Origin: Flavobacterium sp.
GTDB lineage: Bacteria; Bacteroidota; Bacteroidia; Flavobacteriales; Flavobacteriaceae
Length of the DNA: 55,252 bases
Assembly: GCF_028689845.1 (NCBI RefSeq)
Contig: NZ_JAQVCH010000021.1
Location: 1 to 55,252 of the forward strand
Direction: 5' to 3'
The position numbers and the translations under genes are program-made. This document shows positions 1-8,772 of this stretch, in pieces. Below the pieces are notes generated by a model. The model was not told the origin of the DNA and did no database searches. It was given only the letters and a program-made list of their open reading frames with translations. The stretch's first letter is position 1. Each line of letters begins with the position of its first letter.

Positions 1-240
1 AAACAAGGAATGTTAGGTTTAACATTTGCTAATGAAGCAGATTATGATTTAATTCAAGAAGATGATACGATTAACTTCATTGATTTAGTGAGCTTTACAC
101 CTGGTAAGCCGCTTACTTTGGAGTTTGTTCATGCCGATGGTTCAAAAGACATTATCATGGCTAATCATACTTATAATGCAAGCCAAATTGGCTGGTTTAT
201 TGCTGGTTCTGCCTTGAATTTAATCGCTGCTGAAGCTTAA
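1..240 (+). CDS. acn: Aconitate hydratase, C-terminal fragment
   Basis: The window opens inside this gene, so only the last 79 codons are present and the start lies outside. The residues ([12 protein letters not shown], then FTPGKPLTL and a terminal [11 protein letters not shown] stretch) match the end of domain 4 of the mitochondrial-type aconitases of Flavobacteria. The enzyme interconverts citrate and isocitrate in the cytoplasmic TCA cycle using a 4Fe-4S cluster; the cluster cysteines are upstream of the window. The first ATG inside the window is internal, not a start. A strong hairpin terminator follows the stop codon. Confidence 0.88.
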   Translation, partial: KQGMLGLTFANEADYDLIQEDDTINFIDLVSFTPGKPLTLEFVHADGSKDIIMANHTYNASQIGWFIAGSALNLIAAEA

Positions 241-261
241 TTTTAGTTCAATTTTTATAAC

Positions 262-292
262 AAAACTCCCGAAATTTTCGGGAGTTTTTTAT
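262..292 (+). terminator. Intrinsic terminator after aconitase
   Basis: A perfect 10-bp stem (ACTCCCGAAA with TTTCGGGAGT, 265-285) is followed by a run of T. It lies 24 bp after the aconitase stop codon. Confidence 0.88.
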
Positions 293-315
293 TTGGTGTG
301 AACTTTTTTATTTTA

Positions 316-353
316 AACAAAAAAAATCCGCTTCAAACTAAATTGAAACGGAC
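316..353 (-). terminator. Intrinsic terminator after GAPDH
   Basis: On the minus strand TCCGTTTCAA and TTGAAGCGGA pair (327-352, one wobble) and are followed by eight T. It lies just downstream of the GAPDH stop. Confidence 0.8.
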
Positions 354-375
354 TTTCAGGTTGGGTTAGTCTATT

Positions 376-1827
376 TTAGTAATAAGCATAACGTCTTACT
401 TTTGCAATATATTTTGCTAGACGAACTACTTGATGGCTGTATCCAAATTCATTATCATACCAAACATATAAGACAATGTTTTTTCCGTCAGCAGAAACAA
501 TCGTTGCATTACTATCATAAATTGCTGGTGCATTTGTTCCCACGATATCGGAAGAAACCAATTCATTGTTTAATGAATATTTAATTTGTTCTACCAATTC
601 ACCTTCCAAAGCATATTTTTTCATGATGTTGTTCACTTCTTGAATGGAAGTTTCTTTGCTTACTTCTAAATTCAACACGGCTAAAGAACCATTTGGCACC
701 GGAACACGAATGGCATTTGACGTTAATTTTCCTGTTAATGAGGGTAAAGCTTTTGCCACAGCACTGCCTGCTCCCGTTTCTGTAATGACCATATTTAAAG
801 CTGCAGCACGACCTCTTCGGTATTTTCGGTGCATATTGTCTACTAAGTTTTGGTCATTGGTATAGGCGTGAATAGTTTCTAAATGTCCTTTTACTACTCC
901 TAACGTATCTTCGATGGCTTTTAAAACAGGCGTGATGGCGTTAGTTGTACAAGAAGCAGCCGAAAAAATGGCTATTTCGTCTGGATTGTATTCTTTGTGA
1001 TTTACTCCATATACAATATTGGGCACCCCTTTTCCAGGGGCAGTTAGTAGCACTTTTGAAACTCCTTTAGACACTAAATGTCTTTTTAAAGCTTCTTCTG
1101 AAGTAAATGCTCCAGAATTATCAATTACTAAAGCGTCATTAATTCCGTATTGTGTATAATCAATTTCTTCTGGACTATTGGCAGAAATAATATGTACAGT
1201 TGTTCCATTAATAATTAAAGCATTGTTTTCTAAATCTGCAGTCACTGAACCTTGAAAATCTCCGTGAACCGAATCATATCGTAAAAGCGAAGCTCTTTTT
1301 TCTAAAATAGAAATGTCGTTTTTGTCTCGCGTCACAATAGCACGAAGGCGTAATTGATTTCCTTTTCCGGTTTTCGACATTAATTCACGGGCTAATAATC
1401 TTCCGATTCTACCAAAACCATATAAAATGACATCTTTGGGTTGGATGCTTTCAGACTCTTTTGCTTTTTTTAATTTATCAATAACAAACGATTTTGTGTT
1501 TCGATATTTGTCGTCTTCTAGATGGTATTCAAAGGTTAGTTTTCCAATATCTAATTTTGAGGGTGGTAAATCTAGCGATAGCATTTCGCGAGCAATTTCT
1601 ACCGAATCAAAAATCGAAATAGGTTTACCAACAAACTCTCCAGCATATTCATGAAGGTTTAGAATTTCAGAAACATTTTTGTCAATCAACTGATTTCTAA
1701 ACAAAACGACTTCTATGGATTTTTCATACCATAAATCACTGATGAATTTAATGAATTCTACTCCGGCTCTCCTTCGGTCAGCTTGAAACGAAAGTTCTTT
1801 TTCGTATAAAGATGGATTGTTTTTCAT
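376..1827 (-). CDS. gap: Glyceraldehyde-3-phosphate dehydrogenase, long form
   Basis: This 483-residue protein oxidises (or, in gluconeogenesis, reduces) glyceraldehyde 3-phosphate / 1,3-bisphosphoglycerate in the cytoplasm. The NAD(P)-binding motif GFGRIGR is at residues 137-143, the active-site ASCTTN with catalytic Cys293 is in place, and the partner histidine is His320. The conserved WYDNEFGYS block lies near the C-terminus. A normal GAPDH has about 330-340 residues. Here about 130 extra residues precede the Rossmann fold, a form I recall from Bacteroidota as a second GAPDH. The residue after CTTN is Ala rather than the usual Cys. A TACTTTTG promoter element sits 35 bp upstream. Identity is firm; whether it runs in the glycolytic or gluconeogenic direction cannot be told from sequence. 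Confidence 0.95.
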   Translation of the reverse strand: MKNNPSLYEKELSFQADRRRAGVEFIKFISDLWYEKSIEVVLFRNQLIDKNVSEILNLHEYAGEFVGKPISIFDSVEIAREMLSLDLPPSKLDIGKLTFEYHLEDDKYRNTKSFVIDKLKKAKESESIQPKDVILYGFGRIGRLLARELMSKTGKGNQLRLRAIVTRDKNDISILEKRASLLRYDSVHGDFQGSVTADLENNALIINGTTVHIISANSPEEIDYTQYGINDALVIDNSGAFTSEEALKRHLVSKGVSKVLLTAPGKGVPNIVYGVNHKEYNPDEIAIFSAASCTTNAITPVLKAIEDTLGVVKGHLETIHAYTNDQNLVDNMHRKYRRGRAAALNMVITETGAGSAVAKALPSLTGKLTSNAIRVPVPNGSLAVLNLEVSKETSIQEVNNIMKKYALEGELVEQIKYSLNNELVSSDIVGTNAPAIYDSNATIVSADGKNIVLYVWYDNEFGYSHQVVRLAKYIAKVRRYAYY

Positions 1828-1861
1828 GCGTATAAATAGTTAGTGTTGTCAAAATTTGGTG

Positions 1862-1869
1862 CAAAAGTA
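1862..1869 (-). promoter_or_regulatory. -7 promoter element for GAPDH
   Basis: The minus strand reads TACTTTTG, an exact match to the Bacteroidota -7 consensus TAnnTTTG, 35 bp before the GAPDH start codon. No TTTG is seen at the expected -33 spacing. Confidence 0.5.
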
Positions 1870-1913
1870 TTGATTTCAAACGTTTTCGAACAGCATTTTA
1901 AGAATTATTTAAA

Positions 1914-1955
1914 GAATAAAACCCTGCAAGTTCAATTTTAGTTGTACTTGCAGGA
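1914..1955 (-). terminator. Terminator after the DegP-like gene
   Basis: CCTGCAAGT (1923-1931) pairs with ACTTGCAGG (1946-1954). On the minus strand the stem is followed by GTTTTATT. It lies just downstream of the protease stop. Confidence 0.7.
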
Positions 1956-1979
1956 TTTAACTCAAATTAACCCCGTTTT

Positions 1980-3365
1980 TTAGATGATAATTCGCATGAC
2001 TTGTCCATTTTTTAAAAGTAATTCTACTCGAACACCTTGTTTTTCAGACCGACTTCCTAGATTTCTAGAAACGCTCTCCACATCTATTGCTTTTACGCCA
2101 TCAATGCTTAGAATGATGCTTCCTTTTAATTCTTCACTATAAGGAATCAATTTTTCATTAGTAATGTCTTTAATTTTTACTCCGTTTTTAATACCGAAGT
2201 GTTTTTTATCTGCAGCTTCAATGTCTTCTAATTCTAATCCGTAGAATTCATAATTAATCAATTCTTTTTTAGTTAATTTAACGGGGACCAATAAAGTTTT
2301 TCCATCTCGATTAAGCAACACCTTAATTTCGTCATTAGGTCGTTTCGTATTGACATAACCCGACAATTCTGCAAAGGAAGTAATGTTTTGATTGTCTAAT
2401 CGCGTAATCACATCACCAGCTTGTATTCCTGCTTTTTCAGCTCCCGAATTTTTACTTACTTTATTGACATAGAATCCTTGCGATTCCTCTAGCTTTAATT
2501 CTCTTGCGGCATTTCCATTGAGCTCGTAGCCTTCGATTCCTAAGATTCCACGTTGTACATTTCCATACTCCATTATATCTTCTATGATTTTACGGGTAAT
2601 GTTGGAAGGAACCGCAAAGGAATAGCCGACATAACTTCCTGTATTTGAGGAAATCATTGTGTTGATTCCCACTAATTCACCGTTGGTATTTACTAACGCT
2701 CCACCGCTATTTCCTGGATTAACCACGGCATCGGTTTGAAGAAACGATTGAATGCCACCCGAATCAAGATTGCGTGCTTTTGCAGAAATAATTCCTGCTG
2801 TCACGGTTGAATTTAGATTATACGGATTTCCTACTGCCAAAACCCATTCACCCACTTTTACATGGTCTGAATCTGCAAAAACGGCATAAGCTAATTTCTC
2901 TTCTGCATCCACTTTTAGCAAAGCAATATCCATTTTTGAATCGGTGCCAATTAGTTTTGCTTTATACGTTTTTCTATTATTTAAGGTGATTTCAATTTCT
3001 TGAGCATCCTTAATTACGTGGTTATTTGTAACAATATAACCGTCTTCAGAGATAATCACGCCCGAACCGGTTCCAATTTGTTGCTGTTGTCCGCCTTTGT
3101 AGCCGTACATAAATTCCATCATCGGATTGGAAACCGTACGATAAGAAACGTTTTTAACGTGGACTACTTGGTGCAAAACCATTTCGGCGGCATCAGTAAA
3201 ATCAACCGTTTCGGCAGAAAGACCAACATTTTTGGTTAATAAGGATGGAGCAGTGGTTAAGATGTCTTTGGAAGAGGTAGGCTCTTCGATGAACAACTTA
3301 TAAGCTCCCAAAGTGATTACACCACTTAAAATTGAAACTAGAAATAAATTGGTTGTGTTTTTCAT
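1980..3365 (-). CDS. degP: DegP/HtrA-family trypsin-like serine protease
   Basis: A periplasmic quality-control protease of the Do/HtrA family that degrades or refolds misfolded envelope proteins. An N-terminal membrane anchor or signal (residues about 5-22) is followed by a trypsin-like domain with the complete triad. Numbered from an upstream ATG at 3374, these are His119 in TNNHV, Asp149 in MDIALLKV and Ser223 in NPGNSGGAL. Two PDZ domains follow (about 280-380 and 385-464). I prefer the second ATG, whose product starts MKNTTNLF and begins cleanly with the signal sequence; the ATG three codons upstream is possible. It is divergent from dapF and has its own downstream hairpin. Confidence 0.93.
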   Translation of the reverse strand: MKNTTNLFLVSILSGVITLGAYKLFIEEPTSSKDILTTAPSLLTKNVGLSAETVDFTDAAEMVLHQVVHVKNVSYRTVSNPMMEFMYGYKGGQQQQIGTGSGVIISEDGYIVTNNHVIKDAQEIEITLNNRKTYKAKLIGTDSKMDIALLKVDAEEKLAYAVFADSDHVKVGEWVLAVGNPYNLNSTVTAGIISAKARNLDSGGIQSFLQTDAVVNPGNSGGALVNTNGELVGINTMISSNTGSYVGYSFAVPSNITRKIIEDIMEYGNVQRGILGIEGYELNGNAARELKLEESQGFYVNKVSKNSGAEKAGIQAGDVITRLDNQNITSFAELSGYVNTKRPNDEIKVLLNRDGKTLLVPVKLTKKELINYEFYGLELEDIEAADKKHFGIKNGVKIKDITNEKLIPYSEELKGSIILSIDGVKAIDVESVSRNLGSRSEKQGVRVELLLKNGQVMRIII

Positions 3366-3473
3366 AATGAACATCTAAATTTAATAAATATAACGTAAAA
3401 ATATAACATTACAAGCGTTTTTATAATTGTTTAACGAACCTTAACTATCTTTAACTTTTCTTTAAAATAATTG

Positions 3474-3481
3474 TATTTTTG
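3474..3481 (+). promoter_or_regulatory. -7 promoter element for dapF
   Basis: TATTTTTG matches TAnnTTTG exactly and lies 19 bp before the ATG at 3501. Transcription would start at about 3488. This rules out the upstream TTG at 3471 as the dapF start, because it would not be in the transcript. Confidence 0.6.
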
Positions 3482-3500
3482 TGCTATTAAATATTTCAAA

Positions 3501-4289
3501 ATGAACGATTCATTTTATAAATACCAAGGAACAGGAAATGATTTTATAATGGTGGATAACCGCCTGCATCTTTTTCCCAAAAACAATACCAAATTCATAG
3601 AAAAGTTGTGTGACCGTCGTTTCGGGATAGGTGCAGATGGCTTAATTTTATTAGAACCTGACAAAGATTCAGATTTTAGAATGGTATACTATAATTCAGA
3701 TGGAAATGAAAGCTCTATGTGTGGCAATGGTGGTCGCTGTATTGTTGCTTTTGCAAAACAACTCGGATTAATCTCCCATCAAACCTTATTTATTGCAACT
3801 GATGGTTTGCATCAGGCCACCATTGACGAAAACGGATTGGTGTCTTTGCAGATGAAAGAGGTAGATCAAATTAAAATGGAGCCTGAATTTGTATTTTTAA
3901 ATACGGGTTCTCCTCATCATGTTGAACTAGTGGAAAATTTAGCACATTATAAGGTAAAAGAAGAAGGCAGCAAAATTCGTTATTCAAATTTATATGGGAA
4001 TGCAGGTAGTAATGTGAATTTTGTTTCTCAATTAAATGCGAATACTTTTGCCGTACGAACCTATGAAAGAGGCGTAGAAGATGAAACCTTATCTTGCGGA
4101 ACGGGTGTTACCGCGGTTGCTATCGCGATGCATTTTATGGGTAAAACAAACGCTAATCAAATTACGTTATTGACCGAAGGCGGACAACTTCAGGTTAAAT
4201 TTCAAAATAGTGGTTCATCTTACCATGATATTTTTTTAATTGGCCCCGCTACTTTCGTATTTCAAGGAAAAATTAATAGGTTAGATTAG
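3501..4289 (+). CDS. dapF: Diaminopimelate epimerase
   Basis: Converts LL-diaminopimelate to the meso form for lysine and peptidoglycan synthesis. The 262-residue protein carries the two catalytic cysteines in their standard settings: Cys74 in MCGNGGRC and Cys199 in ETLSCGTG. The N-terminal YQGTGNDF and FGIGADGL blocks are also diagnostic. The start at 3501 is chosen because a TATTTTTG promoter lies immediately upstream and MNDSFYKYQG aligns with the family start. It heads a run of same-strand genes with a GNAT acetyltransferase 5 bp downstream and mltG after that, so it is probably the first gene of an operon. Confidence 0.96.
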   Translation: MNDSFYKYQGTGNDFIMVDNRLHLFPKNNTKFIEKLCDRRFGIGADGLILLEPDKDSDFRMVYYNSDGNESSMCGNGGRCIVAFAKQLGLISHQTLFIATDGLHQATIDENGLVSLQMKEVDQIKMEPEFVFLNTGSPHHVELVENLAHYKVKEEGSKIRYSNLYGNAGSNVNFVSQLNANTFAVRTYERGVEDETLSCGTGVTAVAIAMHFMGKTNANQITLLTEGGQLQVKFQNSGSSYHDIFLIGPATFVFQGKINRLD

Positions 4290-4294
4290 AACGT

Positions 4295-4825
4295 ATGACA
4301 ACATTAAAAGGCCAACATATTTACCTTCGTGCTTTAGAACCTGAGGATTTAGAATTTGTCTATGAATTAGAAAATGACACTTCTATTTGGGAAATTAGCC
4401 AAACGCAAACGCCCTACAGTAGGTTTTTAATCCGTCAATACTTAGAAAATGCACAACAAGATATTTTTGAAGCCAAACAATTGCGGTTAGCAATTTGTAA
4501 AAACGACAGTTTTGAAGCAATTGGTTTGATTGATTTATTTGACTTTGATCCAAAGAATCAACGGGCTGGTATTGGCATTTTAATTCAGCATCCAAACCAT
4601 AGAAATCAAGGATATGGTCATCAGGCAGTAGCTTTACTTATTCAATATAGTTTTGAAGTGCTAGCGTTACATCAATTATATGCGACTATTTCGACAGATA
4701 ATCATGCTAGTATTGCTCTTTTTACTACTTTTGGTTTTCAATGTGTTGGAATTAAAAAAGATTGGAATTTTAACAAAGGACAATTTTCCGATGAAGGTTT
4801 GTATCAATTAATTAGTTCTTCTTAA
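4295..4825 (+). CDS. GNAT family N-acetyltransferase (RimJ/RimL or SpeG-like)
   Basis: A 176-residue acetyl-CoA-dependent acetyltransferase. It begins with the LRALEPEDLEFVYELEND pattern typical of RimJ/RimL and SpeG-like members and has the acetyl-CoA pyrophosphate-binding loop HRNQGYGHQA at about residues 102-111. The FTTFGFQCVG stretch is the usual C-terminal beta strand. The substrate (protein N-terminus, polyamine or other) cannot be assigned. The gene starts 5 bp after dapF and ends 12 bp before mltG, so it is likely co-transcribed with them. Confidence 0.85.
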   Translation: MTTLKGQHIYLRALEPEDLEFVYELENDTSIWEISQTQTPYSRFLIRQYLENAQQDIFEAKQLRLAICKNDSFEAIGLIDLFDFDPKNQRAGIGILIQHPNHRNQGYGHQAVALLIQYSFEVLALHQLYATISTDNHASIALFTTFGFQCVGIKKDWNFNKGQFSDEGLYQLISSS

Positions 4826-4837
4826 TTTAGTAAGTTT

Positions 4838-5875
4838 ATGACTTTTAAAAAGTTTATTTTATATTTTTCGGCTTTAATCGTAGTTGTTTTGGCCTATTTC
4901 GGATTTAAAATGTATCAAGTTCTATTTACTCCTAACACGCGTTTTTCAGAAAATAAAGTAGCCATCTATGTTCCAACCACAGCTACTTTTGAAGAAGTGC
5001 AAACACTACTCGAACCTTATCTTGCAGATATGAGCAAATTTGTGACGTTAGCCGAGCAACGAGGGTATGCAACAGCTATTAAAGCGGGGAAATTTGAATT
5101 AACGAAAGGGATGAATACCCATGCAATTGTTTCTGCCATGCGATTGCCTGTACCTGTTCGCGTGACTTTTAATAACCAAGAACGTTTAGAAGATTTTGCA
5201 GGAAGAATTGGCTCACAGTTAGAAACTGACAGTTTGGCTGTATTGCAAGCCTTTAAAAACCCTGCTTTTCTTGCTGAAAATGGTTTTACAGAAGAAAATG
5301 TCTTTACCATTTTGCTGCCGAATACTTTTGAGTTTTATTGGAATACTTCGGCCGAGAAATTCAGAAATCAAATGGCCAAAGAATATTATCGATTTTGGAA
5401 TGAGGAGCGAAAAGCGAAAGCTACTGCTTTAGGATTAACACCCGTTGAGGTTTCTATTCTAGCTTCGATTGTTCAAAAAGAAACAGCAAAAGTAGACGAA
5501 AGACCCCGCGTTGCCCAAGTTTATTTGAATCGATTGAAAATGGGAATGCCTTTACAAGCTGATCCTACCGTTATTTTTGCCTATAAAATGGTCAATCAAG
5601 ACTTTAGTCAAGTGATTAAACGCGTTTATCATAAACATTTGGAAATTGATTCACCTTATAATACCTATAAATATGGTGGACTACCACCGGGACCAATTTT
5701 TATGCCCGATGTCAATGCCATTGATGCTGTTTTAAATCCAGAACAACACGATTTTATTTATTTCTGTGCCAGTGTTACCCGATTTGGTTATCATGAATTT
5801 GCATCGACTTTAGCTCAGCATAATGTCAATGCCCGTAATTATGCCAATTGGTTAAATAGCCAAACGGCACCCTAA
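4838..5875 (+). CDS. mltG: Endolytic murein transglycosylase MltG
   Basis: An inner-membrane lytic transglycosylase that cleaves nascent glycan strands and limits peptidoglycan chain length. Residues 5-22 form the membrane anchor. A LysM-like segment (about 40-110) and the YceG catalytic domain follow, with the conserved SILASIVQKET block holding the expected catalytic glutamate (Glu215), then NRLKMGMPLQADPTV and YGGLPPGPI. The length of 345 residues is normal. It follows a GNAT gene and precedes a DUF2279 gene by only 4 bp. With dapF at the head, the cluster is biased to cell-wall synthesis. Confidence 0.95.
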   Translation: MTFKKFILYFSALIVVVLAYFGFKMYQVLFTPNTRFSENKVAIYVPTTATFEEVQTLLEPYLADMSKFVTLAEQRGYATAIKAGKFELTKGMNTHAIVSAMRLPVPVRVTFNNQERLEDFAGRIGSQLETDSLAVLQAFKNPAFLAENGFTEENVFTILLPNTFEFYWNTSAEKFRNQMAKEYYRFWNEERKAKATALGLTPVEVSILASIVQKETAKVDERPRVAQVYLNRLKMGMPLQADPTVIFAYKMVNQDFSQVIKRVYHKHLEIDSPYNTYKYGGLPPGPIFMPDVNAIDAVLNPEQHDFIYFCASVTRFGYHEFASTLAQHNVNARNYANWLNSQTAP

Positions 5876-5879
5876 TTAA

Positions 5880-6779
5880 TTGAGAAATACTCTTCGCATA
5901 GCCTCCGTTTTTTTCAACTTCTTTTGGTTGAGTTCAGTTTATTCGCAAGCGGGTTTTGATGCTTTTTTTAAGCCTTCGGATACGCTCCACCAAGCCAGAA
6001 GAAATGCAGTTGTTATTTCAGAATCTGTTTTAACAGCCACCGCATTGGTAGGATTGAACCAGCTTTGGTATGCTGATTATCCAAAATCTAACTTTCATAC
6101 GGTGAATGATAATTCCAATTGGATGCAAATGGATAAATTAGGGCATGTATATTCGGCTTATCATTTAGGTCGATTTAGTGCAGAAATGCTCCAATGGTCT
6201 GGTGTTTCTAAAAAAGATCAACTTTTATATGGAGCTGGATACGGTTTTGCTTTTTTAACAGCAGTGGAGGTTTTTGATGGATATTCTGCCGAATGGGGTT
6301 TTTCGTGGGGCGATATCTTCTCTAATGCCGTGGGAACCTCGCTTTACGTTTCTCAAGAAATGCTTTGGAAGGAACAACGTATCATTCCTAAGTTTTCTTT
6401 TCATACCACCTCCTATGCTAATCAACGACCCGAACTACTTGGAAGTTCGTTGAGTGAGCAAATTTTAAAAGATTACAACGGACAAACCTATTGGCTTTCT
6501 GCTAATGTGGCTTCCTTTTTTAAAACAACTGCTATCCCCAAATGGGCAAATCTTGCTTTAGGATATGGAGCAGATGGAATGACTTCTGCAATCGATACAC
6601 AAAATCAAGAGCGTTACCGACAATTTTACCTTAGTTTGGATGTGGATTTGACAAAAATTAAATCTAATTCTTACTTTTTAAAGACTCTTTTCTCCGTTTT
6701 TAATATGGTTAAGATTCCTGCTCCAACGTTTGAAATCAACACCTCCGGAAATTCGAAATTCTATTTCTTTTACTTTTAG
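5880..6779 (+). CDS. DUF2279 (YfiM-like) exported protein
   Basis: A 299-residue protein of unknown function. It has a signal peptide ending near SVYSQA (about residues 15-24) and a hydrophobic core rich in Gly, Phe and Trp with the DUF2279 hallmarks DKLGHVYSAYHLG and FDGYSAEWGFSWGD. I recognise it as the YfiM/DUF2279 family of predicted outer-envelope proteins. The start is a TTG directly after an in-frame TAA and 4 bp after mltG. No ATG exists until well past the signal peptide, so TTG is the likely start and translation may be coupled to mltG. Confidence 0.8.
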   Translation: MRNTLRIASVFFNFFWLSSVYSQAGFDAFFKPSDTLHQARRNAVVISESVLTATALVGLNQLWYADYPKSNFHTVNDNSNWMQMDKLGHVYSAYHLGRFSAEMLQWSGVSKKDQLLYGAGYGFAFLTAVEVFDGYSAEWGFSWGDIFSNAVGTSLYVSQEMLWKEQRIIPKFSFHTTSYANQRPELLGSSLSEQILKDYNGQTYWLSANVASFFKTTAIPKWANLALGYGADGMTSAIDTQNQERYRQFYLSLDVDLTKIKSNSYFLKTLFSVFNMVKIPAPTFEINTSGNSKFYFFYF

Positions 6780-6822
6780 AAAATATTAACTACTTGATTG
6801 TTAAATTTATAATTTTAAAACG

Positions 6823-6830
6823 TATATTTG
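6823..6830 (+). promoter_or_regulatory. -7 promoter element for the lysozyme-like gene
   Basis: TATATTTG is an exact TAnnTTTG match, 46 bp before the ATG at 6877. A TTG lies 22 bp upstream, slightly further than the ideal spacing. Confidence 0.5.
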
Positions 6831-6876
6831 CCCGCGGTAATTCAAGATGGTGACAGCACTTGAGAAATAAACGTTT

Positions 6877-7515
6877 ATGTCGAAAAAATGGTATTTTTAT
6901 TCTAGTATTGCCCTGGTTGTCTTAATAATTAGCTCCGGTTTTAAACCGTATCAATTAGAGAAATTGAATTGGTTTTATGTCGATCATGCGGTAGAAAAAT
7001 TAAATTATACTGTTCCTTCTGAAGATGATTTAGCCTATGTTGCTATCAATATTCCTCAAACAGGAAAATCATTTGCTGGTTTTAAACAAGCTTTGAGTTT
7101 TAAGGAATCGCAAGGAAAATATCACTTAGTGAATACATTGGGTTATATGGGTAAATACCAATTTGGAATTGGAACTTTACGAACACTTGGAATTACCGAT
7201 AGTACCGCTTTTATGAATTCGCCTAAACTACAAGAAAAGGCGTTTAGAGCACTTTTGTCTATCAATAAGCATATTTTGAAGGAAGAAATCAAACAATTTG
7301 AGGGTCAGGTAATTAGTGGTGTAAAAATTACTGAATCTGGATTATTAGCCGCTGCCCATTTAGGCGGAGCAGGTTCTGTTAAAAAATTCTTGAAAAGTAA
7401 CGGAACTAGAGGAATTAAAGATGGATACGGAACTTCCTTAAAAAGTTATATCAAACAATTTGGCGGATATGATACTTCGCATATTGTTGCTAATGGAAGA
7501 GCGAAAGCAAAATAA
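6877..7515 (+). CDS. Exported lysozyme-fold (transglycosylase-like) protein
   Basis: A 212-residue protein with an N-terminal membrane or signal segment (residues 7-21). Its central region, FKESQGKYHLVNTLGYMGKYQFG (split here as FKESQGKYHL plus GYMGKYQFG), looks like the start of a lysozyme-type fold with Glu77 as the candidate catalytic acid. The later AAAHLGGAGSVKKFL matches the helical part of soluble transglycosylases. Flavobacterial relatives are often named peptidoglycan-binding or LysM proteins, but I see no LysM repeat. Probably a periplasmic peptidoglycan-active enzyme; activity is inferred, not proved. Confidence 0.65.
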   Translation: MSKKWYFYSSIALVVLIISSGFKPYQLEKLNWFYVDHAVEKLNYTVPSEDDLAYVAINIPQTGKSFAGFKQALSFKESQGKYHLVNTLGYMGKYQFGIGTLRTLGITDSTAFMNSPKLQEKAFRALLSINKHILKEEIKQFEGQVISGVKITESGLLAAAHLGGAGSVKKFLKSNGTRGIKDGYGTSLKSYIKQFGGYDTSHIVANGRAKAK

Positions 7516-7519
7516 TTAG

Positions 7520-8242
7520 TTAAGATTTTTGAATTATAAAGATAGTAGGTCGATTGTGTAAATCGGCCTTTGTTTTTTTCCATTCGCTGATTGGCATCGT
7601 TTTGATGAATTCAGTTGGTAAGGTGATGTCTGTTGCAATGCAAAGTTGCGTCGCATTTTGTAAGGTTTGAAGAATGTCTTCTAACAATTTGTTGTTCCGA
7701 TAAGGCGTTTCAATAAATAGTTGTGCCTGATTTTTTTCGAATGAAAGGCGTTCTAAGTTTTTTAAACTGGCTTTCTTTTCGCCTTTGTCAATAGGTAAAT
7801 AACCATTGAACGCAAAACTTTGACCGTTCATTCCAGAACCCATTAAAGCAAGTAGGATAGAAGAAGGACCTACTAGCGGAACAACTTGAATTCCTTTTTC
7901 ATGAGCTAATTTTACAATCACCGCACCCGGGTCTGCTACGCCAGGACAACCTGCTTCGCTCATTAAACCGACATGCAAGCCGTTTAAGCAAGGTTTTAGC
8001 ATTTCATTGTATACACTTGTTTCGGTATGTTTATTTAGAACGTGAAGGCGTAAATTGGCTTGTATTTTTTCTGGATTAATTGATTTGATAAACTTTCTGG
8101 CCGTTTTTTCATTTTCTACTACATAATCCTGAATGAAATCGATAGCTCTTTTGACGGTTTGTGGCAACACATCATCCGGGGCGACTTCGCCAAGTGTGGT
8201 GGGAATCAAATATAATTTTCCTAAAAAAGTGACGGGTTTCAT
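7520..8242 (-). CDS. Tetrapyrrole-methylase-fold SAM-dependent methyltransferase, RsmI-like paralogue
   Basis: A 240-residue member of the tetrapyrrole methylase superfamily. LYLIPTTLGE aligns with the N-terminal LYLVATPIGN of RsmI, and MSEAGCPGVADPGA is the SAM-site loop (RsmI: ISDAGTPGISDPG). PLVGPSSILLALMGSG and FIETPYRN follow in the family order. RsmI methylates the 2'-O of 16S rRNA C1402. This protein diverges at several conserved positions and is probably a Bacteroidota paralogue whose substrate is unknown. It overlaps the preceding phosphatase gene by 4 bp and lies in the dnaA transcription direction. Confidence 0.85.
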   Translation of the reverse strand: MKPVTFLGKLYLIPTTLGEVAPDDVLPQTVKRAIDFIQDYVVENEKTARKFIKSINPEKIQANLRLHVLNKHTETSVYNEMLKPCLNGLHVGLMSEAGCPGVADPGAVIVKLAHEKGIQVVPLVGPSSILLALMGSGMNGQSFAFNGYLPIDKGEKKASLKNLERLSFEKNQAQLFIETPYRNNKLLEDILQTLQNATQLCIATDITLPTEFIKTMPISEWKKTKADLHNRPTIFIIQKS

Positions 8243-8712
8243 TTTTTTGAATGTTTTTCAATCAATTTATTGGCAATACTTTCACACGCTTCGTCGAGCA
8301 TTTCGTAAACTTGATCAAAATTGCTTTGTAATCCGTGATAGGGGTCTGGCACATCTACTTTTTCACCTGGAAAAATTTCTTCTAAAATTAGGGTTACTTT
8401 TTTCTTAGCTTCTTCGTTTGGAGCCATTTCAAGTACATCGGCATAATTAGATATGTCCATTACATAAATGTAATCAAACTTTTCAAACAAAGCGGGCGTA
8501 AAGAGTTTTCCTCTTTGTTTAGAAATGTCAATACCGTTTTTTTCGGCCGTTAGGATGGATCGTTTGTCGGGTGAATTGCCAACGTGCCAATGGCCTGTTC
8601 CAGCAGAATCAACCAAAAAATCATCGGCGGAAAGTTTGGATGCCAAAATCCCTTCTGCCAAAGGAGAACGGCAAATATTTCCCAAACAAACCATTATTAT
8701 TTTAATAGGCAT
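8239..8712 (-). CDS. Low molecular weight protein-tyrosine-phosphatase
   Basis: A 157-residue cytoplasmic phosphatase with the P-loop signature at the very N-terminus (Cys9-x5-Arg15-Ser in MVCLGNICRSP) and the catalytic acid loop DPYHG (Asp123). These are the only residues needed for the phosphocysteine mechanism and all are present. In bacteria such enzymes often act on tyrosine-phosphorylated exopolysaccharide kinases, but no kinase is nearby. Its stop overlaps the start of the RsmI-like gene (ATGA-type 4-bp overlap), which indicates translational coupling. It lies 60 bp downstream of dnaA on the same strand. Confidence 0.93.
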   Translation of the reverse strand: MPIKIIMVCLGNICRSPLAEGILASKLSADDFLVDSAGTGHWHVGNSPDKRSILTAEKNGIDISKQRGKLFTPALFEKFDYIYVMDISNYADVLEMAPNEEAKKKVTLILEEIFPGEKVDVPDPYHGLQSNFDQVYEMLDEACESIANKLIEKHSKK

Positions 8713-8772
8713 ATACTCAAAAAAAATATAAAAAACGCTTATTCAATCAAGTAGTTTAATTTTAAAAATAAC

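Noticed and set aside
5017..5310. 97-codon minus-strand open frame in mltG
   Set aside because: Antisense to conserved MltG coding and shows no domain.
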